NCBI GenBank assembly: GCA_041741415.1
Contig: JBGSKC010000043.1
Location: 124,001-188,000 of the forward strand
Source: JANQTF01 sp041741415
Lineage (GTDB): Bacteria > Bacteroidota > Bacteroidia > J057
Length of the DNA stretch: 64,000 nucleotides
Reading direction: 5' to 3'
Made by a program: the position numbers and the translations under genes. Below the pieces are notes generated by a model. The model worked only from the letters and a program-made list of their open reading frames with translations. It had not been told where the DNA came from and ran no database searches. How positions within the stretch are numbered: the stretch's first letter is position 1; the number at the start of each line of letters is the position of its first letter. Shown in pieces: positions 1 to 9,499 of the stretch.

Positions 1-1
1 T

Positions 2-2641
2 GATCAGGTGCTAATTTCTGCCAATGAGGCTTTCCTCGCACAGCTGAAGTTGTTGTTGGAGGAGGAAGTCAAGATTGGTGAAAAGCTCCCCTGGGAGAAG
101 TTCATCGGTCCTGACTGGCAAGAGGTTGTGCCGAATGTGCTGAAGGGGAAACGCCAGAAAGTGAGAATCAATGGAGCAAAGGGCGAAGTGTTTGAACTGG
201 CCCTGCATCCGGTGTGGTCGGGCGACCAGATCCAGGCCCTGGCAGGAATGGCCCGGGACCTTACAAACCTGATCGCCCTGCAGGACCGCATTCGCCAAAG
301 CAGAGAACGCTACGAAAACGCCATCGCCGGGAGTAACGACGGCATATGGGAGTGGGACCTCGAAAAGCAAACGGTGTATGTTTCCGACCGCTGGAAAGAA
401 ATGCTGGGCATGGAGCCCGACGATTTCGGCCTGAGCCGCGAGCAGTTTGGCCAGCTCATGCACCCCGAAGACCTTCCCGTTATTTTGAATATTTTTGAAC
501 AGCATATCAAAACCGGCAAAAGAATGCTGGCCGCAGAATTCCGGATGCGGCACGTGGATGGTAGCTACCTCTGGTTTGCAGGCCGCGGCAGGGCGGTGAG
601 AAATTCCGACGGGCGCGTCATCCGCATTTCCGGCTCCATGACAGACATTTCGGATAGAAAGAATAGCGAGCTCGAGCTTCACAAACTCTCGCTGGTTGCC
701 AGCCGCACTTCCAACACGGTCGTTATCACGGATGCAGACGGCAAAATCGAATGGGTCAATGAAGGCTTCATCCGTACCACCGGCTATAGCCTGGAAGAAG
801 TGAAGGGCAAAGCCCCGGGCAGCTTTTTGCAGGGACCCGACACTGACCCTGCCACCAAGAAACTGATCCGTGAAAGGGTCGCCCAGCGCCTCCCGGTTTC
901 GACCGAGATTCTCAATTATCACAAAAACGGGAACGCCTACTGGATTTCCATGGAAATCAACCCGATTTTCGATTCACAGGGAAAGCTGGTTAATTTTATC
1001 GCCATCGAATCCGACATTACCCCTGCCAAGCAGCAGGAAGCCCAGCTCCGGGAGGCCAAGCATGCAGCAGAACAGGCCGCCAAGGCCAAATCCGAGTTTC
1101 TTGCCACCATGTCGCACGAAATCCGCACACCCATGAATGCCGTGATCGGCATGACGGGCCTCCTGCTCGACACCAACCTGGAGGATGAGCAGCGCGAATT
1201 CGTCGAAACCATCCGCATCAGTGGCGACAACCTTCTGTCCATCATCAACGACATTCTCGATTTTTCCAAAATCGACGCAGGGCACATGGAACTGGAGCAG
1301 CATCCTTTTTCCCTGCCCGAGGCCATTGAAGACGTACTCGATCTCCTTTCCAGCAGGGCACTCTCCAAAAACCTGGAGCTCACCTACGAAGGCGATCCCA
1401 ACACGCCGGTTGACCTCGTCGCCGACCCCACCCGCCTTAACCAGGTGCTGGTGAACCTCGTGGGAAATGCCATCAAGTTCACCTCCGAAGGGGAAATTGT
1501 GTTATCGGTTAAGGAGGTCCAGCAGATTGGCTTAGTGTCCAAGCTGCAGTTTTCTGTGCGCGACACGGGCATTGGCATTCCGGTAGACAAGATCAAGCAA
1601 CTTTTCCAGCCTTTCACGCAGGTAGATGCTTCCACCACCCGAAAATTTGGCGGTACAGGCCTCGGCCTCGCCATCAGCGCGAAGCTGGTGCAGCTCATGG
1701 GTGGCGAGATCTGGGCAGAATCTGAGCCAGGAAAAGGGTCTGTTTTCCATTTTACGCTCAGGGTCAAGCGCCAAAGTCAGGAAACCTTCCGATCTGCAAC
1801 CCTCAAAAACCAGCCTCCGCTCCAGACAAGGTCCAAAGTCCTGGTCGTGGACGACAACCACACCAACCTCCACATCCTGGAGCGTTTGCTTCAGACCTGG
1901 GACCTGGTCCCGGCTTTGTGCGATCATCCGCTCGACGCCATTCGCCTCACCGCCACGGAGTCGTTCGACCTCATTCTGCTGGACATGCACATGCCAGACA
2001 TGGACGGCCTCGAGCTGGCCCAGGCACTAAATCAGCAACTCAAGGAAAACACCCCGCCCCTGATCATGATCACCTCTCTTGGCCAGGGCGTTCAGGGCAT
2101 CAATAAGCAATTGTTCTCGGCGTTTCTGCACAAACCGATTCGGAGAGAGCAGTTGTACAAACACATCGCCAGGGTCCTCGGCCAGGGCACTCAGCCAGAT
2201 CCGCAGCCGCTCGTTGCGCAGCCCGAAGAGGAGACTCCCCAGCTACCTAAGTTGAGTATCCTCGTTGCCGAAGACAACCTTGTGAACCAAAAAGTGGCCC
2301 GGCGTATGCTTCAGAAGCTCGGGTATGAACCTGAAATCGTGGCAAATGGCGAAGAAGCCGTGGACATGGTTCACCGGCGAAACTTCGACCTCGTGTTTAT
2401 GGACATGCGCATGCCGGTGATGGATGGGCTGGAGGCGACCCGCAAAATCCGCGAAAAGCTCGGCAGCCGCGGCCCGCTGATCTGCGCCATGACAGCCAAT
2501 GCGATGCTCGGCGACAGGGAAGAATGCCTCGACGCAGGGATGAATGATTACATCACCAAGCCCGTCAAGATCGAAGCTATTCAGGAGGCCATTTTGCGGA
2601 ATTTTTCAATTGGCAAGCCTACCCCATCCAAGCCTGTCTAA
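2..2641 (+). CDS. Hybrid sensor histidine kinase/response regulator, 5' truncated
   Basis: Multidomain signalling kinase cut by the window start: the frame is open from base 2, and the GTG at base 8 lies inside a PAS domain, so the true start is upstream. Numbering from base 8: remnant of a first PAS (1-90); a PAS/PAC (about 100-220); a third PAS (about 225-345) resembling a LOV domain (FLQGPDTDP) but with no cysteine in the preceding loop; HisKA with H-box MSHEIRTPMN and phospho-acceptor His370; HATPase_c with N box LVNLVGNAIKF and glycine boxes DTGIGIP and GGTGLGLAIS; then two receiver domains with LLDMHMPDMDG and FMDMRMPVMDG. Both receivers keep the phospho-acceptor Asp. No transmembrane helix is visible in the part present. 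Known for the family: autophosphorylation on His and relay to the fused receivers. The input signal is unknown. Confidence 0.93.
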   Translation, partial: DQVLISANEAFLAQLKLLLEEEVKIGEKLPWEKFIGPDWQEVVPNVLKGKRQKVRINGAKGEVFELALHPVWSGDQIQALAGMARDLTNLIALQDRIRQSRERYENAIAGSNDGIWEWDLEKQTVYVSDRWKEMLGMEPDDFGLSREQFGQLMHPEDLPVILNIFEQHIKTGKRMLAAEFRMRHVDGSYLWFAGRGRAVRNSDGRVIRISGSMTDISDRKNSELELHKLSLVASRTSNTVVITDADGKIEWVNEGFIRTTGYSLEEVKGKAPGSFLQGPDTDPATKKLIRERVAQRLPVSTEILNYHKNGNAYWISMEINPIFDSQGKLVNFIAIESDITPAKQQEAQLREAKHAAEQAAKAKSEFLATMSHEIRTPMNAVIGMTGLLLDTNLEDEQREFVETIRISGDNLLSIINDILDFSKIDAGHMELEQHPFSLPEAIEDVLDLLSSRALSKNLELTYEGDPNTPVDLVADPTRLNQVLVNLVGNAIKFTSEGEIVLSVKEVQQIGLVSKLQFSVRDTGIGIPVDKIKQLFQPFTQVDASTTRKFGGTGLGLAISAKLVQLMGGEIWAESEPGKGSVFHFTLRVKRQSQETFRSATLKNQPPLQTRSKVLVVDDNHTNLHILERLLQTWDLVPALCDHPLDAIRLTATESFDLILLDMHMPDMDGLELAQALNQQLKENTPPLIMITSLGQGVQGINKQLFSAFLHKPIRREQLYKHIARVLGQGTQPDPQPLVAQPEEETPQLPKLSILVAEDNLVNQKVARRMLQKLGYEPEIVANGEEAVDMVHRRNFDLVFMDMRMPVMDGLEATRKIREKLGSRGPLICAMTANAMLGDREECLDAGMNDYITKPVKIEAIQEAILRNFSIGKPTPSKPV

Positions 2642-3000
2642 ACACGTTGGCAAAGCCTTTCGACACGCTTGATTCTTCTTCCCGCACGAAGGCAGTTTCT
2701 CTTTGAACTTCGCCTGCCGCCTCAGCGTATTACCTGCACAAACGACAACAAGCAAACACCTTTCGTTCTTTCCGTTCTTGGTTCTCGTTGTTCTGCTCAC
2801 AGGCTCCTGACTTTTCCAGGTCTGACAGTTTCGGTGATGGTTACCAAAGTGGAACCAGTGAGCAGCCACAACAATATCCTTCAGGCCTGCCAGATGCTGT
2901 GGAAGTGGGTGGGAAATGGCCAGTGTGGGTCTGAAGGTTTTTTTGAACAGCATTAGCTCCCAAGAGCTTAGTTGAATACGTTCACAGCCCAAACGCCCTT

Positions 3001-3034
3001 GACTCCTGGTTAGCCGCCGGGAGTCTTTTTTTTT
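3001..3034 (+). terminator. Rho-independent terminator
   Basis: A 9-bp stem (GACTCCTGG with CCGGGAGTC, one G-U pair) and a 7-base loop are followed by nine T residues. It lies 360 bases after the hybrid kinase stop. The gap 2642-3192 shows no convincing gene, so the hairpin may end the kinase transcript or a small unannotated RNA. Confidence 0.75.
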
Positions 3035-3192
3035 GGGGGGGAGGCGGAAACTGGGGCGGTTGCAAAGATGCGATTCACTGCGTCTCCACAGGCGACGAAT
3101 ATTGGCCGAAGCCGGAAACCAAATGCGAACGCCCCCGCTCCATTCTGATGGGGCAAAATCGCATACACATTGTTACTGGTTAGTCTCAATTG

Positions 3193-3555
3193 TTACCATT
3201 GCTGAAACCTGATGCCCACCTGGTTGTCTGCAATCGCAAATTCTCTGGCGCCCCAGGGTCTCAGGGTAACTTCATTGAGGTTTGGGTGCAGCAGATGCGG
3301 ATGAGAAGCTGATACCCTGGCAAATACTTCCTCAATATGATCAGTCTCTATCCGCAGCTCAGGATAGTGTTCTCTGGCTAATTGCTCGTCTTGAAAAACC
3401 ATGATCCTGATCCCGTCTTTTCCCACTACACAATAAGGCTGCGAAGCCTTTAAATCCTGATGTTCAATCGTGAATTGCAGACAGCCAACAAATAAGGCTA
3501 TTCCGTCCGCAATATCGATGTAGAACACGCTTGGCACTACCTTTGAAAAATTCAT
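3193..3555 (-). CDS. Glyoxalase/bleomycin-resistance (VOC) family protein
   Basis: A 120-residue single-domain protein with the vicinal-oxygen-chelate layout: an N-terminal strand/helix (VVPSVFYIDIADGIALFV), a central CVVGKDGIRIMVF strand pair, and a C-terminal half ending in LRPWGAREFAIADNQVGIRF, the typical closing strands of Glo_EDI_BRP-like proteins. Such proteins dimerise and bind metal or small hydrophobic ligands; the substrate here cannot be told. ATG at 3555 is taken as start; a GTG two codons upstream (3561) is equally possible. It stands alone. The upstream gap 3562-3949 has no convincing gene and becomes AT-rich towards the next gene. Confidence 0.75.
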   Translation of the reverse strand: MNFSKVVPSVFYIDIADGIALFVGCLQFTIEHQDLKASQPYCVVGKDGIRIMVFQDEQLAREHYPELRIETDHIEEVFARVSASHPHLLHPNLNEVTLRPWGAREFAIADNQVGIRFQQW

Positions 3556-3949
3556 ACTCACACTTTGAGGCTGCTTCCTGTTGTTTCAGTAAGTGTTGGG
3601 TGCGTTTTCGATGCCCAGCTGTGCCCGGGCCTTCGTGCCGCTTCCTCCACAAGATACACGAACACCACGGCCAGCGCAACCCGGGCTGGGGCCGGTTTCG
3701 GGAAACGGGCCTCAATCTACTGCCCTGCAGGCCCGGGCCACACGATTGAATGAATTTTATCAGAATGCACAGCACGAAGCCGCCGAAACATGGTCACTTT
3801 TGTACAATATCCAGGTTTATTTATGCGGTTTCATAGTAAAACCCATTGCTGGTGTTTTTACATTATCAAATTATTAATTAGCCCGCAAACCTGAACAATA
3901 CTATTCTGTTGCTGTTAGGCTTGTATCATCATTTACAAAGCAATTTTTT

Positions 3950-4357
3950 ATGAACATTGTGGAAACAGCCGTTGCCAACGGATCGTTCAAAACCTTAGTC
4001 GCAGCCGTGACCGCCGCAGATTTGGTAAGCACATTAAGCGGTGAAGGACCGTTTACTGTATTCGCCCCTGTTGATGAAGCCTTCGCTGCTCTTCCGGAAG
4101 GAACAGTTGAGTCTTTGGTTCAACCTGAAAATGCAGAAAAATTATCAGGCATCCTGACTTATCATGTGATTGCAGGCAAAGTTATGTCAACTGACCTGAC
4201 AGATGGCATGAAAGCTGCAACAGTGAACGGGCAGGAAGTTACCATCCACCTTACAGATGGCAAGGTATTCGTCAACGACGCTGAGGTTGTCATCGCCGAT
4301 GTCGAAACTTCCAACGGTGTGGTACACGCCATCAACAAGGTGATGCTGCCAAGCTGA
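3950..4357 (+). CDS. Fasciclin (FAS1) domain protein
   Basis: 135 residues comprising one complete FAS1 domain. The H1-like motif GPFTVFAPVDEAFAALP is at about residues 33-49, followed by ILTYHVIAGKV, and the H2-like end reads NGVVHAINKVMLP. FAS1 domains act in adhesion and protein-protein contacts at cell surfaces. Unusually there is no signal peptide or lipobox: the ATG at 3950 opens directly into the domain (MNIVETAV), and no in-frame extension supplies one. It is therefore either cytoplasmic or exported in some other way. It is monocistronic, preceded by an AT-rich stretch and followed by a strong terminator. Confidence 0.88.
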   Translation: MNIVETAVANGSFKTLVAAVTAADLVSTLSGEGPFTVFAPVDEAFAALPEGTVESLVQPENAEKLSGILTYHVIAGKVMSTDLTDGMKAATVNGQEVTIHLTDGKVFVNDAEVVIADVETSNGVVHAINKVMLPS

Positions 4358-4380
4358 TCAACCTCGCCTGAATGTGTTAC

Positions 4381-4418
4381 AAGCACCGCTAAGAGATCCA
4401 TCTTGGCGGTGCTTTTTG
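4381..4418 (+). terminator. Rho-independent terminator of the fasciclin gene
   Basis: A 13-bp stem (AGCACCGCTAAGA with TCTTGGCGGTGCT, one G-U pair) with a 6-base loop and TTTTT tail, 24 bases after the fasciclin stop. The rest of the gap to 4688 holds nothing I can support. Confidence 0.85.
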
Positions 4419-4688
4419 CTGACAACCGAAAAGGGCTGTGGGGTCCACTTGTCCGGATCTGCCACCGTGGGTTTTTTAGCTGGCGATTCCGCACATGGGA
4501 GCTGCTTTCCGGGAGGCGGAGGTGGGGTAGGCTGGAGCTGCGACGCTCCGGGGCGGCGAAACCAGTTGAGACGAACCGCCTGAAATCCTCCGGCGCTGTT
4601 TGTCGGACCCGGGACATTTGGCTTTTAAACAGGGGGACTTCCTGAACATAGGCATTAACATCGCGTTTTTTCTTAAAAACACTGTACG

Positions 4689-6209
4689 ATGAAAGCTGTG
4701 ATCATTTGCCATATCCTGATCCTGGGCTTTTTAGCACCGGCATTTGCCTCCTTTTTTGACCGGACAGATGCTTTTCTGAAAAGCTTCGTTCAGGATGGTT
4801 TGGTCAATTACGCAGCCATCTACCAGAATCCCGCAGCTTTGCAGGAGCTGGTGCAGGAAATCGGGCAGACCGATCCTCAGCAATTGGACGAGGCAACACG
4901 AAAAGCATTTTACATCAATGCCTACAACCTGCTGGTTATCAAAGGAGTAGTGGATAATTATCCGCTTTCTTCCGTGCAGGAAATCGCCTATTTTTTTGAT
5001 AACAAACAATACCTCGTTGGTGGAAAAACCTGCTCGCTCAACGAGCTGGAGAAAAAGTGGCTGCTCTCCGCTTATCCCGATCCGCGACTCCACTTTGTCC
5101 TGGTTTGCGGCGCGACAGGTTGCCCGCCGGTTACGGATTTTGCCTACCGCCCGGAGCAATTGGAGGTGCAGCTGGAGCAGCAAACGCGCAAAGCACTCAA
5201 CGATCCTGTTTTTATCCGGGTGAATGACGACGACAGGCAGGTGGCGCTTTCGCAAATTTTCGACTGGTACAGCGCGGATTTTAATAACGACGCCTTGCAG
5301 TTTATCAACCGGTATCGCAGCAATAGCATTCCGGCGAGCTATCAGGTTCGTTTTTATGATTATGACTGGTCATTGAACGAATTGAAAACAGGCATCATCC
5401 CGACAGATGAGCAAAAGTCGAACAACAACTTCCGCTACGTGGTATCTGCTGCCATCCCCAAAGGAACCAGCGAAACCAAAATTTTCAATAACCTCTATAC
5501 TCAAATCACCGGCGATCAAAACGGTGAACCCACCGAGCGCGCCAATTTTTACACAACCTTCATCAGTTCGCTTTATGGCGTGACCAACCGCCTCAATGTC
5601 GGGCTTGAACTGCGCTACCGGCAGGCCACTTTTGACCAACTGCCGGCTTCGCCGCTGGGGGTGTTTCGCTTTGAGCAATCGTCCACTGCGCGTTATGGCC
5701 TCGCAACGATTGGCCCCAAAATCAGGTTCGCTCCAAGCGGCAGGCTGCCTAACTTCTCCATTCAAAGCGCCTTCTGGTTTCCCCTGCGCAACGATTGGGA
5801 AGGAACCGCCGATCGCCCTTACCTGGATTGGAACGGGCCAACCTGGTGGACACAGTTTTTCAACGACTTTTCCATCGGAAGCAATTTTTCCGTTTTCGCA
5901 GAAGTGGATGCCCTCTGGGAGGACATCGGCAATAGCGACGAAGGGGCATTCAATCGCTTTTCTACGCCCGTCACGCTGATAGGGAGTTATTTCCCAACGG
6001 CAAAATCCACTGTTTACCTGCTGACAAACTACTCTCCCTATTGGCTGCCGGAGCTGAGCTACTTTTGGCAGGCAGGCTTAGGCACGAAGTACCAGTTTAC
6101 GCCAAAATTTGAACTGGAAGCCCTTTATTCCTATTTCACCAATGAGTTCTTAGCCACCAACAATGGCCGGGCAGGAACATTTAACATTGGGGTCCGGTTT
6201 AATCGCTAG
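4689..6209 (+). CDS. DUF547 domain fused to an outer-membrane beta-barrel-like domain
   Basis: 506 residues with a signal peptide (MKAVIICHILILGFLAPAFA). The N-terminal half (about 20-240) is a DUF547 domain: FVQDGLVNYAAI, AFYINAYNLLVIKGV, VLVCGATGCPP and LSQIFDWYSADF, including the conserved Cys region of the family. From about residue 250 the sequence changes to alternating aromatic/polar strands (FRYVVSAAIP, RLNVGLELRYRQ, TVYLLTNYSPYW) and ends in TFNIGVRFNR, typical of an outer-membrane barrel terminus. DUF547 has no established function. The barrel call is mine and based on strand pattern. The next gene starts 26 bases downstream and also encodes an outer-membrane protein, so the two probably form an operon. 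Confidence 0.8.
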   Translation: MKAVIICHILILGFLAPAFASFFDRTDAFLKSFVQDGLVNYAAIYQNPAALQELVQEIGQTDPQQLDEATRKAFYINAYNLLVIKGVVDNYPLSSVQEIAYFFDNKQYLVGGKTCSLNELEKKWLLSAYPDPRLHFVLVCGATGCPPVTDFAYRPEQLEVQLEQQTRKALNDPVFIRVNDDDRQVALSQIFDWYSADFNNDALQFINRYRSNSIPASYQVRFYDYDWSLNELKTGIIPTDEQKSNNNFRYVVSAAIPKGTSETKIFNNLYTQITGDQNGEPTERANFYTTFISSLYGVTNRLNVGLELRYRQATFDQLPASPLGVFRFEQSSTARYGLATIGPKIRFAPSGRLPNFSIQSAFWFPLRNDWEGTADRPYLDWNGPTWWTQFFNDFSIGSNFSVFAEVDALWEDIGNSDEGAFNRFSTPVTLIGSYFPTAKSTVYLLTNYSPYWLPELSYFWQAGLGTKYQFTPKFELEALYSYFTNEFLATNNGRAGTFNIGVRFNR

Positions 6210-6235
6210 CTTACTTGCGGAAAAATCGGGTCTCC

Positions 6236-7504
6236 ATGCGCATCTTAGTCACCTTCCTGTTGCTGTGTTTCCACCTGGGCGCGGTGGCGCAGACATCAGG
6301 CAGCCTGCATGTGATTCATCTGCGATTCGAAGGATTAAAGCATACACGGCAAAGCCATGCTGAGCGATTTTTGCAAACCGCCATCATGGACCCGGTTGAT
6401 ATCCAGCGCCTGAAAGAGGATGCGCAGCGCCTCCGCAACCTCACGGCCTTCGCCAATGCGGTAGTTCGGCTCGATACCATCCCGAAGGGGGTGATCGTCA
6501 CGTTTGAAGTCACCGAAAACCATACATTTTTCCCAATTGTCAACTTTGGCGGGGTAAGGGGCAACCTTTGGTTCCAGCTTGGCTCCACCGATGTCAACTT
6601 TCTGGGCAGGGGAATGCAACTCACTGCCTTCTACCTGAACAACAATGGGCGGAGCAATTTTCAATTGTATTACCGGATGCCGTACCTGCGGGGAAGCCGC
6701 TGGGGGATTACCGGCAGCCTGTTTCGCTTCGCTTCTGAAGAGCCATTTTTCTTTCCGCAAGGTGCCCTGACGTATGATTTTGAGAATCACAGTATTGGCG
6801 GAACGGCTTTTTACGAGTTTGAGCTTAACCGCCACATGCTGGAAGCAGGCGGATTATTGTTCGTGGAACGCCACCGGCTCCAGGAAGGACAAACCCTCCT
6901 GCCCGGTGCTCCCGCTCAGCTGGAGCAACCCAAAGTGCTGTTCAAAATCATGCACCGTCTCAACTATGTGAACAACCATTTTTTCTATCGCCATGGGTTT
7001 GACAACCTGGCCCGTTATGAAACAGTGTATGCCCTGCAGGATCGTAGTTGGTTTCACATGGTTTTCAACGATACACACTACTATCACCGCTTCGGCAGCC
7101 GTGGAAACCTGGCAATGAGACTGCGGCTGGGTGTCTCCACCAACAGCAATTCGCCATTTGCTCCATTTATTCTGGACAGTCAGTTCAACATTCGCGGCTC
7201 GGGTAATCGCGTGGACCGAGGCACGGCTACCCTCACCCTCAATCTCGAATATCGCCACACCGTGTTTGAATCCACCCTTTTTGCAGCGCAGATTGTGCCT
7301 TTTTCAGACCTTGGCACCTGGCGGAAACCCGGTGGCACCTTAGAGGAACTGATCGACACCAACAGCTTCCGGCACTTCGCCGGAGGGGGCATCCGGCTCA
7401 TCTACAAAAAGGCCTGGGACGCCATTCTGAGGGTGGATTACGGAGTGGATTTATACAACAGAGAGGAAAGAGGCTTTGTGATCGGGCTGGGGCAGTATTT
7501 TTAG
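6236..7504 (+). CDS. BamA/TamA-like outer-membrane protein with one POTRA
   Basis: 422 residues from the ATG at 6236, which gives a clean signal peptide (MRILVTFLLLCFHLGAVAQ); a TTG at 6215 would add seven unlikely residues. Residues about 25-105 look like a single POTRA domain (HLRFEGLKHTRQ, VRLDTIPKGVIVTFEVTEN). The rest is an Omp85-type barrel with the strand FLGRGMQLTAFY, a loop-6-like motif FNIRGSGNRVDRG and C-terminal GLGQYF ending in Phe. Omp85 proteins insert or translocate proteins across the outer membrane. With about 420 residues and one POTRA it is much shorter than BamA, so it is an accessory member. It probably follows the DUF547-barrel gene on one transcript. Confidence 0.82.
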   Translation: MRILVTFLLLCFHLGAVAQTSGSLHVIHLRFEGLKHTRQSHAERFLQTAIMDPVDIQRLKEDAQRLRNLTAFANAVVRLDTIPKGVIVTFEVTENHTFFPIVNFGGVRGNLWFQLGSTDVNFLGRGMQLTAFYLNNNGRSNFQLYYRMPYLRGSRWGITGSLFRFASEEPFFFPQGALTYDFENHSIGGTAFYEFELNRHMLEAGGLLFVERHRLQEGQTLLPGAPAQLEQPKVLFKIMHRLNYVNNHFFYRHGFDNLARYETVYALQDRSWFHMVFNDTHYYHRFGSRGNLAMRLRLGVSTNSNSPFAPFILDSQFNIRGSGNRVDRGTATLTLNLEYRHTVFESTLFAAQIVPFSDLGTWRKPGGTLEELIDTNSFRHFAGGGIRLIYKKAWDAILRVDYGVDLYNREERGFVIGLGQYF

Positions 7505-7595
7505 AGAGAGCTGACTTTTTTCCCGAATCCACGCGCAGTTTAACAGGAATCATGCTCCTGGCGCTACAGTTGGCTACACAGCCACGGCACAAACT

Positions 7596-7759
7596 TTCCC
7601 CAACAAAGCCTTCCACTCTGTGAAAATCTGTGCTGCAATCTGTGAAAATCTGTGGTGAGTAACCCTGGAAGATCCCATGAGCAGTCCCGCTACAAACATT
7701 CCCCAACAAAGCCTTCCCCTCTGTGAAAATCTGTGCAGCAATCTGTGAAAATCTGTGGT
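7596..7759. repeat. Long direct repeat (two 61-bp copies, 103 bp apart)
   Basis: Copies at 7596-7656 and 7699-7759 differ at only a few positions. Both begin TTCCCCAACAAAGCCTTCC and contain two TCTGTGAAAATCTGTG-type units separated by a short linker, so the unit occurs four times. They fill most of the gap between the BamA-like gene and ravA. There is no convincing coding frame. Confidence 0.8.
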
Positions 7760-7807
7760 TAAAACACCCGAAGATGAGCCGCCACATTCGTGAACGACAC
7801 ATCTCTC

Positions 7808-9391
7808 TCACCTATCATACGCAAACTGCACCTTCTCCAGCCGCAGGCTCAGCTTCGCCAGCACTTCTTCCACCTCCCGCAGGTTGGCCAGCACAATCGA
7901 CGCGAGGCTGCCCGGCACAAACAAATGCTCCTGCAACCCGCTCACTTCCCGCGGCTGCTCCTCCCGAAGCCTTCGCTGCTGCTCCCGCAGGTAGCTGCCG
8001 ATGGTTTCGACCCGTTCGTTCCAGTGGCTGATCAGCAGCGGATGAGCTGCCTTGTCGAGCACCTCCGTCCGCTCCACCTTGTGTGTGCGCAGCGGCAGGG
8101 TAAACTCGGTGCCGTTGAAGGTAATCTCGACATGGTGCTCCTTCTCGCTTTTCCGGGCCTGAAGCCGGTGCCGGAGAATCTGCTTGTCGTCGTAAATGTT
8201 GATGACCTGGGCCTCGTTCACATTCAGCTTCTGGTACTCGGCAATCTTGATCCATTCGCCCTGAAACTGCTTTTCCATCTGCACAAAGGCAAAAAAGGTC
8301 TCCTGAAACGGCTGGAGCCGGTCCTCCGTCACAACGTGGCGAATGTGAATTTCAGCATCCACCTCCGCCTCCAGCTCTTCCATTTCCCGGCGCAGCATGC
8401 TGAGGTTGATGGCGATCGAATAGCCGTGCTTGCGGATGGTTTCCGCCATCAGTTCCCGCAGCGGCACCAGCTGTCCGGGGTGACTCCACAAGGCATGAAC
8501 CATGAGAAAACAATCCATCAGGTCCACCGAAGTTCTGCCATGGAGAAAGGCCGAAGTGCGGAGGAGCCGGACAATCTTTTTCCACCTGCGGTCAAACACC
8601 AGGTGCGGATTCGCCTCCCCCAGCCCTTCTTCCAGCCGCAGGCGCAGCACTTGGATCGTGTTGAGCACCTCTGCCGGCAGCGCCACCTCGTCGATGGCCT
8701 GGCCCCAGGCTTGTAGCTCCTCCCGGGTAATTTTCAGCTCCTGCGGAACGTCGTCCTGATACACGTCGCGCGTGTCGGTGATCATGTTCAGAAATGCCCG
8801 CTGGTTTTTGACGGCACCCATTTCATAGCGAAACAGAAAGCGGTCCCACAATGGCTGAAACGATTCCTGCGCCGGAGGCAGCTCGTTGGAGGCAGTGATG
8901 ATGGCGTGGATGTTCACCTTTTCGTCTGCCTCGCCATTCCGGTAAATTTTTTCATTGAGAATGGTGAGCAGGGCATTCTGAATGGCAGGCCCCGACTTCC
9001 AGATCTCATCGAGGAACACGATGTTGGCGCCCGGCAGGTAGCGTTCAGTGAGGCGTTCGTATTTGTCTTCTTCTTTGAGCTTGCGAATGGATACCGGGCC
9101 AAAAATTTCATCAGGCGTGCTGAAGCGGCTCATCAGGTATTCAAAGGAATTTCCGTCGCGGAAGGCGAATTTCAATCTCCTGGCGATGAGGCTTTTCCCC
9201 ACACCGGGAGGGCCGAGCAGAAAAATGCTTTCTCCTGCCACGGCGCTGAGCAGGGCGAGCTTCATGGGTTCCTCCCGCTCCCACAAGCCCTGGCACAAAG
9301 CAGCGATCAGGGAGGAGATCCGCGTGTGAATGCCCCTGCCGGGGGCTTCTGTTTCGTTGGGGTGGGGCTGGGTCTGGGATTCTGCTGGCAT
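7808..9391 (-). CDS. ravA: RavA-type MoxR AAA+ ATPase
   Basis: 527 residues from the ATG at 9391 (a TTG at 9445 would add 18). MoxR/RavA-type AAA+ core: Walker A GPPGVGKS at about 60-67, Walker B NIVFLDEIW (Asp-Glu about 128-129), sensor-1 region ITASNELP, then a long C-terminal region with a predicted beta-rich domain (VEITFNGTEFTLPLRTHKVE) and coiled coil, as in RavA. RavA forms hexamers and works with the VWA protein ViaA; in Escherichia coli the pair is linked to respiratory-complex and membrane biology. The ViaA-like partner here is at 15821-17449, in the opposite orientation and 6.4 kb away. It lies 110 bases downstream of the minus-strand PKD gene. Confidence 0.88.
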   Translation of the reverse strand: MPAESQTQPHPNETEAPGRGIHTRISSLIAALCQGLWEREEPMKLALLSAVAGESIFLLGPPGVGKSLIARRLKFAFRDGNSFEYLMSRFSTPDEIFGPVSIRKLKEEDKYERLTERYLPGANIVFLDEIWKSGPAIQNALLTILNEKIYRNGEADEKVNIHAIITASNELPPAQESFQPLWDRFLFRYEMGAVKNQRAFLNMITDTRDVYQDDVPQELKITREELQAWGQAIDEVALPAEVLNTIQVLRLRLEEGLGEANPHLVFDRRWKKIVRLLRTSAFLHGRTSVDLMDCFLMVHALWSHPGQLVPLRELMAETIRKHGYSIAINLSMLRREMEELEAEVDAEIHIRHVVTEDRLQPFQETFFAFVQMEKQFQGEWIKIAEYQKLNVNEAQVINIYDDKQILRHRLQARKSEKEHHVEITFNGTEFTLPLRTHKVERTEVLDKAAHPLLISHWNERVETIGSYLREQQRRLREEQPREVSGLQEHLFVPGSLASIVLANLREVEEVLAKLSLRLEKVQFAYDR

Positions 9392-9499
9392 CCTGGCTGG
9401 TCGAATATCGTGAAAGGTAGGGAGAATGCTCCGGAGTGCTGACAAGGCTCTTTAACAGCGGCTCCGGGCGATTGTTCCAAGCCTGCCCCAACAAACCTG

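Noticed and set aside
2669..2956. 95-residue plus-strand frame between the hybrid kinase and the terminator
   Set aside because: Sequence composition unlike a protein, no family pattern, no clear start; the region may instead hold an untranslated RNA.
3464..3877. Short frames on both strands between the glyoxalase-like and fasciclin genes
   Set aside because: Overlapping, low-complexity and without family signs.
7790..8716. Plus-strand frame antisense to ravA
   Set aside because: No family signature; ravA has Walker A, Walker B and sensor motifs.
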